Notes: generated by a model from the sequence alone, not told the origin. Shown: positions 28,767 to 38,661, counted from the first letter of the stretch. The stretch is 64,000 nucleotides of DNA from Actinacidiphila oryziradicis (GCF_005047355.1 NZ_SUMC01000003.1:1-64000), one strand, 5' to 3'. Translations and numbers: made by a program.

Positions 28767-29671
28767 GCCCCACCGACGCCTCCGGCACCTCCGACACGGG
28801 GATACCGCCGCTGTTCGCCGGGCTCTGCGACGACGCGGCGATGTTCCCGCCGGGCAACGCCACCGCCGAGGACGCGCTGCCGGCCCACGCCCGCTACCGG
28901 GAAGCCTGGTTCGAGCCGCTGGTGGGGCCGTTTTTGATCGGCACCGGCCACCTGGACGCCGTCGCCGGCGCGCTCCAGCACGGTCATGACTGCCCGGACG
29001 CGGTGCTGGTCGTGCCCGGCGGGCCGGACCGGCTGGTGCCTGCCCTGGCCGCTGCCCGCAGCCGCGGGCTGCCGGTGGTCGGCGTGGAGCTGGCCTGCGC
29101 CGCGACCGGGACACCGGCGCAGGCGGCTCAGGCCGCCCGCGCCGCACTCGACCGGCATCTGCCGCCCCGGGCGGGCGGTGTGGTCGAGGTGCGGCGCGCA
29201 AGTCCCGCCGAGATGGCCGCCGCCCTCGACGTCATGGCTGGTACGGGTTACCGCGCGAAGCTGCGGACCGGCGGCACGATCGCCGAGGCCTTCCCGCCGG
29301 CGGCCGAGGTGGCTGCCTTCATCACGGGATGCGCTGACCGCGGGCTCTCGTTCAAGTGCACGGCCGGACTGCACCAGGCCGTGCGCCATACCGCCGCGGT
29401 CACCGGTTTTGAACACCACGGATTCCTGAACATCCTCGCCGCCACGGGCGAGGCGCTGTCGGGTGCCTCCCGTGCGGCGCTCATTACTGTGCTTGAGCTG
29501 CGCGACGGTCACGAACTTGCCTCCTGCCTCACGGGTATGACCGATCGCCAGGCAGCCCGGACGCGGACCCTGTTCACCGCCTACGGCACCTGCAGCATCA
29601 CCGAGCCGCTCCAGGATCTCGCCTCACTCGGCCTGATCACCCTTTCCGACACCGTTATGGACCGCCGATGA
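28763..29671 (+). CDS. Conserved protein of the homogentisate operon, function unassigned
   Basis: 302 residues, no signal peptide or membrane span. I do not recognise a named family. The predicted pattern of alternating strands and helices is TIM-barrel-like: PPLFAGLCDDAAMFPPGN at the start, VGPFLIGTGHLDAV, DAVLVVPGG, LPVVGVELAC, GYRAKLRTGG, and a distinctive LSFKCTAGLHQAVRHT with Lys, Cys and His near residue 200. It is coupled on both sides by four-base ATGA overlaps, to hmgA and fahA, so it is made stoichiometrically with them. The pathway step between those enzymes is maleylacetoacetate isomerisation, and no glutathione-type isomerase is present. A role in that step is a reasonable hypothesis only. 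Confidence 0.8.
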   Translation: MSPTDASGTSDTGIPPLFAGLCDDAAMFPPGNATAEDALPAHARYREAWFEPLVGPFLIGTGHLDAVAGALQHGHDCPDAVLVVPGGPDRLVPALAAARSRGLPVVGVELACAATGTPAQAAQAARAALDRHLPPRAGGVVEVRRASPAEMAAALDVMAGTGYRAKLRTGGTIAEAFPPAAEVAAFITGCADRGLSFKCTAGLHQAVRHTAAVTGFEHHGFLNILAATGEALSGASRAALITVLELRDGHELASCLTGMTDRQAARTRTLFTAYGTCSITEPLQDLASLGLITLSDTVMDRR

Positions 29672-30909
29672 CCGTCTCCTGGCTGGCGCTGCCCGTCGAC
29701 TCGCCGTTCGGCGTGCACAACCTCCCCTACGGGGTCTTCACCGCGCCCGACGCTCCCGACCGCCGCCGTATCGCGGTGGCGGTCGGTGATCACATCCTCG
29801 ACGCCGCCGCAGCGGCCCGTGCGACCGGGCTCGACGCCGCGCTCGCGGAGCTGCTGGACGCGCCCGTCCTCAACCCGCTGCTGGCGGCCGGGCGCACCGC
29901 CTGGACGCAAGTCCGTGCCGCGCTGACCGATTGGCTGACCGACCCGGCGCACCGCGCCGCGGTCGAGCCATGCCTGCTGCCGCGCGCCGAGGTGGCCTTG
30001 CACCTGCCGTTCGAGGTCGGCGACTACGTGGACTTCTACGCCTCCGAGCACCACGCGACCAACCTCGGCACGCTGTTCCGGCCCGGCACGCCGCCGCTGA
30101 CGCCGAACTGGAAGCATCTGCCCATCGGCTACCACGGCCGCTCCGGCACCGTTGTCGTCTCCGGTACCCCGATCGTCCGCCCGCACGGCCAGCGCAAGGC
30201 GCCGGCCGATGCCGCACCGGGCTTCGGGCCGAGCGGCAGGCTCGACATCGAGGCCGAGGTCGGCTTTGTCGTCGGAGCGCCGTCGCCGCTCGGCACGCCG
30301 GTGCCGCTGGACGGCTTCGCCGACCATGTCTTCGGCGTCCTGCTGGTCAATGACTGGTCCGCCCGCGACATCCAGGCCTGGGAGTACGTGCCGCTCGGCC
30401 CCTTCCTCGGCAAGTCCTTCGCCACCTCACTCTCGCCCTGGGTGGTCCCGCTCGACGCTCTGGCCGCCGCCCGCGTCGCGCCGCCCGCCCGCGACGTCGA
30501 CCTGCTGCCCTACCTCGACGACCGCGACGGGCGCGACCCGTGGGGCCTGGACCTGACGCTGGAGGTCCGGCTCAACGGCGAGGTGGTCTCACGGCCGCCG
30601 TTCGCCGCCATGTACTGGACGGCCGCACAGCAGCTCGCCCACATGACCGTGAACGGCGCGAGCCTGCGCGCGGGGGACCTGTTCGCCTCGGGCACGGTCA
30701 GCGGCCCCGACCGCGGCACCGAGGGTGCGTTCATCGAGCTGACCTGGAACGGCGAACGCCCCGTCAAGCTGGCCGACGGCTCCACCCGCACATTCCTGGA
30801 GGACGGCGACGAAGTCGTCATCACGGCCACCGCGCCGGGCCCGGACGGCACGCGGATCGGCTTCGGAGAGGTGACGGGCCGCATTGTGCCCTCGTCAGGA
30901 AAGGACTGA
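29668..30909 (+). CDS. fahA: Fumarylacetoacetase
   Basis: 413 residues; hydrolyses fumarylacetoacetate to fumarate and acetoacetate, the last step of tyrosine catabolism. N-terminal SH3-like region (PFGVHNLPYGVF), then the metal site in VGDYVDFYASEHHATNLG (Asp, His), DIEAEVGFVVG (two acidic ligands), VNDWSARDIQAWEYVPLGPF (Asp and flanking loop). The C-terminal hairpin carries RAGDLFASGTVSGPD. ATGA overlap with the preceding gene. The acetoacetate produced would go to a CoA-transferase; a broken copy of one follows immediately. Confidence 0.96.
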   Translation: MTVSWLALPVDSPFGVHNLPYGVFTAPDAPDRRRIAVAVGDHILDAAAAARATGLDAALAELLDAPVLNPLLAAGRTAWTQVRAALTDWLTDPAHRAAVEPCLLPRAEVALHLPFEVGDYVDFYASEHHATNLGTLFRPGTPPLTPNWKHLPIGYHGRSGTVVVSGTPIVRPHGQRKAPADAAPGFGPSGRLDIEAEVGFVVGAPSPLGTPVPLDGFADHVFGVLLVNDWSARDIQAWEYVPLGPFLGKSFATSLSPWVVPLDALAAARVAPPARDVDLLPYLDDRDGRDPWGLDLTLEVRLNGEVVSRPPFAAMYWTAAQQLAHMTVNGASLRAGDLFASGTVSGPDRGTEGAFIELTWNGERPVKLADGSTRTFLEDGDEVVITATAPGPDGTRIGFGEVTGRIVPSSGKD

Positions 30910-30969
30910 CCGCCGGACAAGAGCGTGTCCTCGGCGGCCGACGCGGGCGCCGACCGGCATCCCGCCGGT

Positions 30970-31250
30970 CCTGACCACCGTGCCGCTGATCAGCCGGGCC
31001 ACCAGCAGCTACGTGGGGGAGTACGGGAATTTGCCCGCCAGTACCTGACAGGGCAGATCGAACTCGACCTCGTCTTCCGGGGAACCCTGGCGGAGCGGCT
31101 GCGGGCCGGAGACTGCGCCATCCCCGCCTTCTGCACCCCCGCAGGGGTGGGAACCCAGGTGGCCGACGGCGGCCTGCCCTGGCGCTACGGGCCCGACGGC
31201 CAGGTGGCGACCGCGTCGCGCTGGTCCGGGCGGCGCCCGGCGTCCCGGCG
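30970..31250 (+). pseudogene. 3-oxoacid CoA-transferase subunit A, decayed
   Basis: Pieces RATSSYVGE, then in a second frame EFARQYLTGQIELDLVFRGT and LAERLRAGDCAIPAFCTPAG followed by VGTQVADGGLPWRYGPDGQV, match the middle of succinyl-CoA:3-ketoacid-CoA transferase subunit A. Both ends are missing and a frameshift lies near 31020. Its place right after fahA suggests that it once handled the acetoacetate made by the operon. Confidence 0.65.
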
Positions 31251-31399
31251 GGCGAGATCCGCGAGCGGACAGGTACCCGCGTACGCTTCCCCGCCGCGTC
31301 CCGCTGATCGCCCACACAGCGGCCCGAAACGGTGGGGCCCGGAACCGGCGTTCCGGGCCGGCCGTCAGGCCCTGGCGGCCCGGCGCGGCCCTCCGAAAT

Positions 31400-31678
31400 C
31401 CAGAGATTGGCGCGCGCATCGGCTGCCCGATCGAGGAGAGCCCGGAAGACCGCAACAGGGTGACCCGCGAGCTCGGCGCCTTCAAGTCGTCGATGCTGCA
31501 GGACGCCGAGGCCGGACGCGGCCTGGAACTGGACGCACTGGTCGGCGCGGTCCGGGAGATAGGGGCCGCGGTCGGTGTGCGGACGCCGAACATCGACGCG
31601 CTGCTGGGCCTGACTCGGCTGTCCGCCCAGGTACGCGGGCGGGACCTGGCGGATCCGCCAGGTCGCAGGGGTGCCTGA
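31400..31678 (+). pseudogene. C-terminal fragment of a ketopantoate reductase-like protein
   Basis: IGARIGCPIEESPEDRNRV then LGAFKSSMLQDAEAGRGLEL and DALVGAVREIGAAVGVRTPN followed by IDALLGLTRLSAQVRG is the typical end of PanE/ApbA 2-dehydropantoate 2-reductases. The Rossmann half is gone. It joins the CoA-transferase remnant without a clear boundary. Confidence 0.65.
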
Positions 31679-31744
31679 AGGATCTCCCTGCGCGAAGTCG
31701 GCCGACCCGAAGAGCCTGGACTGCGAGCGCCGAACCGCCGGACG

Positions 31745-31946
31745 GCAGGAGGTCGGCCCACGGATCGGCGTCACCGTGCACATCCATCAGCGGCTCGATG
31801 CCGCCGGCCGCGTGGCGCTTGCCGTCGGTGCCGCGCAGCCGGACGTAGAACGGCTCCCGTACTCGGCGGAAGGTGTGCTTGAAGACCACACCGTCCTCGT
31901 CGTCGTATCGGTGGCCGCTGTCCTGGCCGGGTATGGGAGATGACAT
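31745..31946 (-). pseudogene. C-terminal fragment of an unidentified (probably secreted) protein
   Basis: The minus-strand frame reads YDDEDGVVFKHTFRRVREPF then YVRLRGTDGKRHAAG and MDVHGDADPWADL. This resembles the end of large Tat-exported actinomycete proteins of the PHP/phosphoesterase type (RGTDG ... GDADPWxDLWFYANP). The final WFYANP part is replaced by unrelated sequence. Fragment call only. Confidence 0.35.
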
Positions 31947-31985
31947 CTGGCCGCAGGAGCCGCAGGGTAACGCCGCGCGCGGGAA

Positions 31986-32028
31986 CGCAAACGAACGCCG
32001 GCCCCCCGTCGGTCGGCGTTCGTTTGCG
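31986..32028. terminator. Terminator hairpin after the ATP-binding protein gene
   Basis: 15-bp perfect inverted repeat (CGCAAACGAACGCCG at 31986-32000 with its complement at 32014-32028), 13-base loop, 16 bases past the minus-strand stop at 32044. Confidence 0.8.
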
Positions 32029-32043
32029 CCTGCGGAGGCCGCC

Positions 32044-32559
32044 CTATGGCAGAGACGGCGCAGGCAGTCCAACCTCCGCCCAGACGGTCTTGCCCGCGTG
32101 GTCGGGCGAAGTCCAGCCCCACGCGTCGCTGAGGGAGTCGATGATGTGCAGTCCGCGCCCGGACTCGGCGAGATAGTCGGGTTCCTTGACGACCGGGATC
32201 TCGGGACTGGGGTCGGAGACGGCGCAGAGCACGGTCGTTTCCTGCAGGAGCAGCCCCAGCCAGACAGGCCGGGAGGTGGCGGGCGGGCTGAGCGGGCAGC
32301 CGAGCCCGTAGCGCATCGCGTTGGTCACCAGCTCGGACACGATCACCGCGGCGTCTTCGACGAGAGGTCCCATGTCCCAGTCGAAGAGGGTGCAGCGCGC
32401 GAAGTGCCGGGCGGCACCCGCTTCCTGCAGGTCGCCAGTGAGTGCGCGCGCCGCGAATCCCCTTGCTCCGAGCCCGCTTTGGAGCGTCAGGGCCAGCCAG
32501 TGACTGCCGGCGCTGTCAGGTGCGACATCGCCTGGTGAACACGCTGGGTCTGATGTCAT
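32044..32559 (-). CDS. ATP-binding (HATPase, anti-sigma-like) regulatory protein
   Basis: 171 residues from ATG 32559 (GGAG upstream); the frame extends 24 codons further but without support. A single GHKL domain is present: VEDAAVIVSELVTNAMRYG (N-box, Asn), AVSDPSPEIP (G1, Asp), ESGRGLHIIDSLSDAWGW (G2). The RsbW-like size fits Streptomyces serine-kinase/anti-sigma-type proteins that accompany XRE/DUF397 genes. It is divergent from the DUF397 gene across a repeat-rich promoter region. Confidence 0.88.
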   Translation of the reverse strand: MTSDPACSPGDVAPDSAGSHWLALTLQSGLGARGFAARALTGDLQEAGAARHFARCTLFDWDMGPLVEDAAVIVSELVTNAMRYGLGCPLSPPATSRPVWLGLLLQETTVLCAVSDPSPEIPVVKEPDYLAESGRGLHIIDSLSDAWGWTSPDHAGKTVWAEVGLPAPSLP

Positions 32560-32586
32560 CACAATCTCCGCGAAGCCTGGTGGCAG

Positions 32587-32618
32587 TTGGCATGAACGTC
32601 CGCTGCACGGGCTACTAT
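32587..32618 (+). promoter_or_regulatory. Possible promoter of the DUF397/XRE operon
   Basis: TTGGCA (32587-32592) and TACTAT (32613-32618) resemble -35/-10 elements, though the 20-bp spacer is long. Transcription from here would place the hexameric repeat at 32641-32708 in the early transcribed region. Confidence 0.35.
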
Positions 32619-32640
32619 CCTCGTCAGCCACCTACCTCTG

Positions 32641-32708
32641 CAAGCACATCTGCAATTACATTCGTAAGTACAGCCGCAAGAACAGCTGCACGTGCATCTG
32701 CACGTGCA
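32641..32708. repeat. Hexamer-phased RYA ladder upstream of DUF397
   Basis: From 32641 to about 32706, GCA, ACA or GTA recurs every 6 bases (gcaagc acatct gcaatt acattc gtaagt and so on) for about twelve units, with the intervening three bases varying. The right end contains TGCACGTGCA palindromes. It is not translated as part of a supported gene and lies 30 bases ahead of the DUF397 start. Confidence 0.7.
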
Positions 32709-32735
32709 GCGCGTGGTGGCAAGGGAGAGGCGGAA

Positions 32736-32978
32736 ATGCAGGAAATCGTCAACGGCACGCAGGCCACCAGCATCGAAGGCGTGGTCTGGCGGAAGAGCCG
32801 CAGTAGCAACCCCAGTGGAAATTGTGTTGAGCTCGCCCGGCTGCCCGGCGGTGACATCGCGGTCCGCAACTCCCGTCACCCTGCGGGACCTGCGCTGATC
32901 TACACCACGGCCGAGATCACCGCGTTCGTCCAGGGAGCGAGGGACGGCGACTTCGACAGCATGCTGGGCGAGGAGTGA
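32736..32978 (+). CDS. DUF397 domain protein
   Basis: 80 residues; small acidic partner protein of XRE/DUF5753 regulators in Streptomyces. Core motif VVWRKSRSSNPSGNCVELAR followed by DIAVRNSRHPAGPALIYTTA matches the family. ATG 32736 has GGGAGAGG upstream. In most loci the XRE gene comes first; here DUF397 precedes it, with a 14-codon leader between them. Confidence 0.9.
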   Translation: MQEIVNGTQATSIEGVVWRKSRSSNPSGNCVELARLPGGDIAVRNSRHPAGPALIYTTAEITAFVQGARDGDFDSMLGEE

Positions 32979-33032
32979 CCCGCTGACGACACGCGAGCAG
33001 AACGTGAGCGACTGTACGAAGGAGGTCCCGCA

Positions 33033-33077
33033 ATGGGACACTGGGTGTTCGTCGTCGCTCAGGGGGAGCCCGCATGA
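33033..33077 (+). CDS. 14-residue leader peptide coupled to the XRE regulator
   Basis: ATG 33033 to TGA 33077 encodes MGHWVFVVAQGEPA. It has the best ribosome site in the area (AAGGAGG ending at 33025, 7 bases before the ATG). Its stop overlaps the ATG of the XRE gene (ATGA 33074-33077). It may serve to couple or tune regulator translation, or be a small peptide in its own right. Too short for family assignment. Confidence 0.55.
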   Translation: MGHWVFVVAQGEPA

Positions 33078-33982
33078 CCGCCGCTCAGCCGAGTCGCGAA
33101 CCGTCGATAAAGCGCTACCTCGAACACCCGCGAGGCGGCCCCACAGTTCTGCGGATCGTGCTCGGCACCCAGCTGCGCAGGTTGCGCGAGGCGCGTGGCA
33201 TCAGCCGCGAAGCTGCCGGCGAGTGGATCCGCGGGTCACATGCGAAGATCAGCCGCCTGGAGCTGGGACGCACCGGCTACAAGGAACGTGACGTCTCCGA
33301 TCTGCTCACCCTCTATGAGGTCAATGACGAGACCGAACGGGCGGACTTCCTCACCCTTGCCCGCCAGGCCAGCACCCCGGGCTGGTGGCACAAGTACGGG
33401 GATGTTCTGCCGAGCTGGTTCGAGACGCATATCGGGCTCGAGGAAGCGGCCTCGGTCATCCGCACCTACGAGGTCCAGTTCGTGCCGGGTCTGCTGCAGA
33501 CCAAGGAGTACGCCCGCGCTGTCACGATGCTGGGCCACCCCCGGGCCCCGGCCCGGGAGATCGGCCGCCGGGTCAGCCTGCGCATGGCACGCCAGTCGTT
33601 GCTCACCCGCAGCGATCCGCCCAGGCTGTGGGCCGTCCTGGACGAGGCGGCACTGCGGCGCCCGATCGGCGGCGTGGACGTGATGCGCGCCCAGCTCCAG
33701 CACCTGATCGACATCACCCGGCTCCCGAACGTCACCCTGCAGATCGCGCCCTTCAGCGTCGGCGGCCTTGCCGCGGCGGGCGGCCCGGTCACCATACTGC
33801 GGTTCCTGGAGCCGGACCTGCCCGACATCGTCTACCTGGAGCAGCTGACCAGCGCGCTCTATCTGGACAAGCGGGACGACGTCGACAACTACCTGGCGGT
33901 CATGGACCGGCTGTGTGCGGAAGCCCAACCACCCAGGAGCACCAGGCAGTTCCTGAAGGAGATCATCAGCCAGTTCGGCTGA
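33074..33982 (+). CDS. XRE family regulator with DUF5753 domain
   Basis: 302 residues. N-terminal Xre helix-turn-helix (LGTQLRRLREARGISREAAG then EWIRGSHAKISRLELGRTGY). DUF5753 occupies residues ~105-295 (SWFETHIGLEEAASVIRTYE, VPGLLQTKEYARA, LDEAALRRPIGG, NVTLQIAPFSVGG, VYLEQLTSALYLDK), the probable ligand or partner-binding domain of BldB/WhiJ-type systems. Translation is coupled to the leader ORF. It converges on the DUF574 methyltransferase gene, with a hairpin between. Confidence 0.93.
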   Translation: MTAAQPSREPSIKRYLEHPRGGPTVLRIVLGTQLRRLREARGISREAAGEWIRGSHAKISRLELGRTGYKERDVSDLLTLYEVNDETERADFLTLARQASTPGWWHKYGDVLPSWFETHIGLEEAASVIRTYEVQFVPGLLQTKEYARAVTMLGHPRAPAREIGRRVSLRMARQSLLTRSDPPRLWAVLDEAALRRPIGGVDVMRAQLQHLIDITRLPNVTLQIAPFSVGGLAAAGGPVTILRFLEPDLPDIVYLEQLTSALYLDKRDDVDNYLAVMDRLCAEAQPPRSTRQFLKEIISQFG

Positions 33983-33992
33983 GCGATCCGAC

Positions 33993-34016
33993 GGGCGCCC
34001 GGCGCACCGGACGCCC
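33993..34016. terminator. Bidirectional hairpin between convergent genes
   Basis: GGGCGCCCGG (33993-34002) pairs with CCGGACGCCC (34007-34016) with one mismatch, 4-base loop, between the XRE and methyltransferase stop codons. Confidence 0.6.
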
Positions 34017-34024
34017 AATCCGTG

Positions 34025-34840
34025 TCAGCTCTTACGGCCGACGCCTCCGTACTCGATCCACTCCTGGGTGAGCTGCTTCGGGCCGAGATCGGAGTCCGGC
34101 CGCCATGTGGAGACCTCCACAAGGCCGGGTTCGAGGATCTCCAGACCGTCGAAGTAGGGCAGGACCTCGTGCTCCTGGCGCACTCGTCCCCAGTTGCCGT
34201 GGGTGGCGGTCTCCATGAAGTCGGTGACGAACTTGCGCGTCGCGGCGTCCTCGCTGACCAGCTGGCAGACCACGAGGAAGCTGCCCGGGGCGAGCCGGTC
34301 CGCCACTCGGCGGACCAGTGCGGCCGGGTCGTCGGAGTCCGGTATGCAGTGCATCACCGAGACGAAGAGTGCGGCGGCCGGCTGGTCGAGGTCGATCAGC
34401 CGGGTGATCTCGGGGTGTCCGAAGATGCCATCGGTGTCGCGCATGTCCGCCTGGATGACGACGGTGTTGTCGTTCTCCTCCAGCAGCGCGCGCCCGTGCG
34501 CCAGGACTATCGGGTCATTGTCCACGTAGACCACGCGCGAGGCCGGGTCCACGCGCTGGGCGACCTCGTGGACGTTGTCCTGCGTCGGCAGGCCGGACCC
34601 GTGGTCGATGAACTGCCGGATCCCGTAGTCGTGAGCCAGGCGGCGCACCACACGTCGCAGGAACTGCCGGTTGTTGAGCGCCAGAGCCTTTGTGCTCGGT
34701 ACGACCTTGAGCAGGTCCTCCGAGGCCACACGGTCGACGGCGTAGTTGTCCTTGCCACCCAAGTAGTAGTCGTACATCCGAGCTACGCTCGGAACGTTGA
34801 CATCGATCCCGATGGACAACGGCTCACTGCCCTGGCTCAT
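34025..34840 (-). CDS. SAM-dependent methyltransferase, DUF574 (PF04672) family
   Basis: 271 residues from ATG 34840 behind GAGGGG; the frame is open 12 codons further up. Family hallmarks: VPSVARMYDYYLGGKDNYAV, FIDHGSGLPTQDNVHEVA (SAM-binding G-x-G-x-P-T), VVYVDNDPIVLAHGRALL (acidic ribose contact), MHCIPDSDDPA, and WEYGG-like C-terminus (EWIEYGGVGRK). Such genes commonly accompany XRE/DUF397 loci in Streptomyces; the methyl acceptor is unknown. Confidence 0.92.
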   Translation of the reverse strand: MSQGSEPLSIGIDVNVPSVARMYDYYLGGKDNYAVDRVASEDLLKVVPSTKALALNNRQFLRRVVRRLAHDYGIRQFIDHGSGLPTQDNVHEVAQRVDPASRVVYVDNDPIVLAHGRALLEENDNTVVIQADMRDTDGIFGHPEITRLIDLDQPAAALFVSVMHCIPDSDDPAALVRRVADRLAPGSFLVVCQLVSEDAATRKFVTDFMETATHGNWGRVRQEHEVLPYFDGLEILEPGLVEVSTWRPDSDLGPKQLTQEWIEYGGVGRKS

Positions 34841-34959
34841 CAGACCCCTCACGCTATGTGGTTGCGGCGTAACCATTCTAGGACGATCCGCTGTGCCAGG
34901 TCAGGCCTCCGACGACCTCGAACCGGGGGCTGGTGTCAGGGAGGGGTGGCCACGAGATA

Positions 34960-34973
34960 TCTTGATATCGAGA
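34960..34973. promoter_or_regulatory. Palindromic site ahead of isocitrate dehydrogenase
   Basis: TCTTGATATCGAGA is palindromic except for one base pair, 27 bases upstream of the GTG start. Its position suggests an operator overlapping or next to the promoter. The regulator is unknown. Confidence 0.45.
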
Positions 34974-34988
34974 CGAATGTAGACGTGA

Positions 34989-37220
<2,232 letters not shown>

Positions 37221-37250
37221 CGAGATCCGCGCAGGAGTTCCACGGAATGA

Positions 37251-37320
37251 GGGGAAGGTCCCCGGGCCCGGTTCAACGCTTGCGGCACCTGCCGGAGCGA
37301 GGGCCCGAGGGACCTTTCCC
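37251..37320. terminator. Large imperfect hairpin between convergent genes
   Basis: ggggaaggtccccgggccc (37251-37269) pairs imperfectly with gggcccgagggacctttccc (37301-37320). The stem lies between the isocitrate dehydrogenase stop and the L,D-transpeptidase stop, so it can serve both strands. Confidence 0.7.
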
Positions 37321-37341
37321 ACGTACGGTCCGGGAAGGGGA

Positions 37342-38046
37342 TCAGGTGCCGGGCTTTCGGCCGTAGACGTAGACGTCGTCGCCGTTCCGCAACAGGCTCC
37401 AGTACTTCTTGGCGTCGCTCTTGCGCATATTGACGCAGCCGTGGGAGCCCGGAGGTGACCACACACTGCCGGCGATGGAATGGAACGCCTCGCCGCCGTC
37501 GAAGAACTGGCTGTACGGCATCGCGACGTTGTAGACGCTCGACACATGGTTGATGTCACGCCAGTAGATCTTCTTCGAACCGGTGCGTGTCTCGTAGCCG
37601 TTGCGGCCGGTCCGTACCGGCACCGGGCCGAATTTCAGTTTGGAGCCGTCCTGGATCCAGCTCAGCTGGCGGGTCAGGTCGACGCAGGCGATGCGTCCCT
37701 TGTTCGTCGGGCAGTTCTTGGCTTTGTTGGGATTGCTGCCGGCGGCTTTCTGATGGTTTATCAAATCCATTACGCCCCAGGTGACAGGCCCGGCGTAGCC
37801 GATGGCGGGGCTGATGCCGTGACTGGTCTGGAAGTTGCGTATGGCGTGGCAGTCGCCCGTCGACTGCTTTCCGTCCACCGGCCGCCCCAGGAACTTCTCG
37901 ACCTTCTTCTGGTCGGGCCCGGCCTTGGTCGTGCACGACGCGGCCTGCGCCGGCGCGCCGAATGCGACCGACAGCGGCAGCGCCATCCCCGTCACTGCGA
38001 GTGCGGCGCCCACCCGGCGCCCCCATATCCCGGCTGCTCTCATCAT
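37342..38046 (-). CDS. Secreted L,D-transpeptidase (YkuD) with peptidoglycan-binding-like N-terminus
   Basis: 234 residues. Signal peptide to about residue 35 (ALAVTGMALPLSVAFGAPAQ, cut after AQA). A PGBD-like helical segment follows (VEKFLGRPVDGKQSTGDCHA then IRNFQTSHGI), then the YkuD domain with catalytic HSIAGSVWSPPGSHGCVNM-R (His and Cys). Four Cys in the N-terminal half may form disulfides. It makes 3-3 cross-links or attaches proteins to peptidoglycan. GAGGGG precedes the tandem ATGs at 38046/38043. Confidence 0.93.
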   Translation of the reverse strand: MMRAAGIWGRRVGAALAVTGMALPLSVAFGAPAQAASCTTKAGPDQKKVEKFLGRPVDGKQSTGDCHAIRNFQTSHGISPAIGYAGPVTWGVMDLINHQKAAGSNPNKAKNCPTNKGRIACVDLTRQLSWIQDGSKLKFGPVPVRTGRNGYETRTGSKKIYWRDINHVSSVYNVAMPYSQFFDGGEAFHSIAGSVWSPPGSHGCVNMRKSDAKKYWSLLRNGDDVYVYGRKPGT

Positions 38047-38151
38047 GCCCCTCTCCGTACAGCGCTCGCCGTCGGTTCGACGGTCCTCCTTCCAGACTGC
38101 CCACGCGGGCGGGTGGTTGTGCCGCCCGCGCGCTCCCTGTGGCGGGACTTT

Positions 38152-38661
38152 TCAGGACGGCGGGGCGTGGCGCAGGTGTGGTGCGGGCAGCGGGGCGGCG
38201 CTGTCGCCGACGGAGAGCAGGTCCGCGTGGTGTCGCGCCCAGCGCGCGAGGCCGGTGGCGTCGATGCCGTGCGGGGGCCGCGGCTCGTAGGGGGTCAGCC
38301 CGGCTGCGGCTCTGCGCAGCAGCGCGGTGGCGCCGGCCGGGTTTCCGCGTGCGGCGTGGGTGAGGCCGACGGCTAGCTGCGCCAGGCTCCGCCATACTTC
38401 CCGTTCCGGTTCGGGAGCCGCTTTCCAGGCGTCCTCAAGCACTTCGTGCGCGTGGAAGGGCAGGCCGGTGTCGAGCAGATGCTGGGCCTCGTCCAGAGCC
38501 TGTACCGGTGTCCGGGGTACGCCCTCGGGCTGGCGGGCGACACCCTGTGCGCCGTGGGGGAGGGGCCGGCCCAGCCCGTCGCGGGGGCGGGCGTTGCGGG
38601 CCCGGCCGCCCGGGTCCCGGTCCCGGGCGGACGGCGTTGGCCGGAGTTGGTCGTCTTTCAT
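38152..38661 (-). CDS. DUF309 domain protein
   Basis: 169 residues from ATG 38661 (GGAGG upstream); the open frame extends 28 codons further without support. The N-terminal ~60 residues are Arg/Pro-rich and probably disordered. The DUF309 helical bundle carries LPFHAHEVLEDAWKAAPEPE and SLAQLAVGLTHAARGNPAGA with conserved His and Glu that may bind metal. Function unknown. The gene stands alone, co-directional with the transpeptidase. Confidence 0.85.
   Translation of the reverse strand: MKDDQLRPTPSARDRDPGGRARNARPRDGLGRPLPHGAQGVARQPEGVPRTPVQALDEAQHLLDTGLPFHAHEVLEDAWKAAPEPEREVWRSLAQLAVGLTHAARGNPAGATALLRRAAAGLTPYEPRPPHGIDATGLARWARHHADLLSVGDSAAPLPAPHLRHAPPS

Noticed and set aside
32559..33041. 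Cys-rich minus-strand frame (CTCRCTCSCSCGC) over the hexamer ladder
   Set aside because: The alternating Cys pattern is created by the 6-base-phased repeat itself, and the frame overlaps the DUF397 gene. It has no ribosome site, so it is not a lantipeptide or metallothionein gene.
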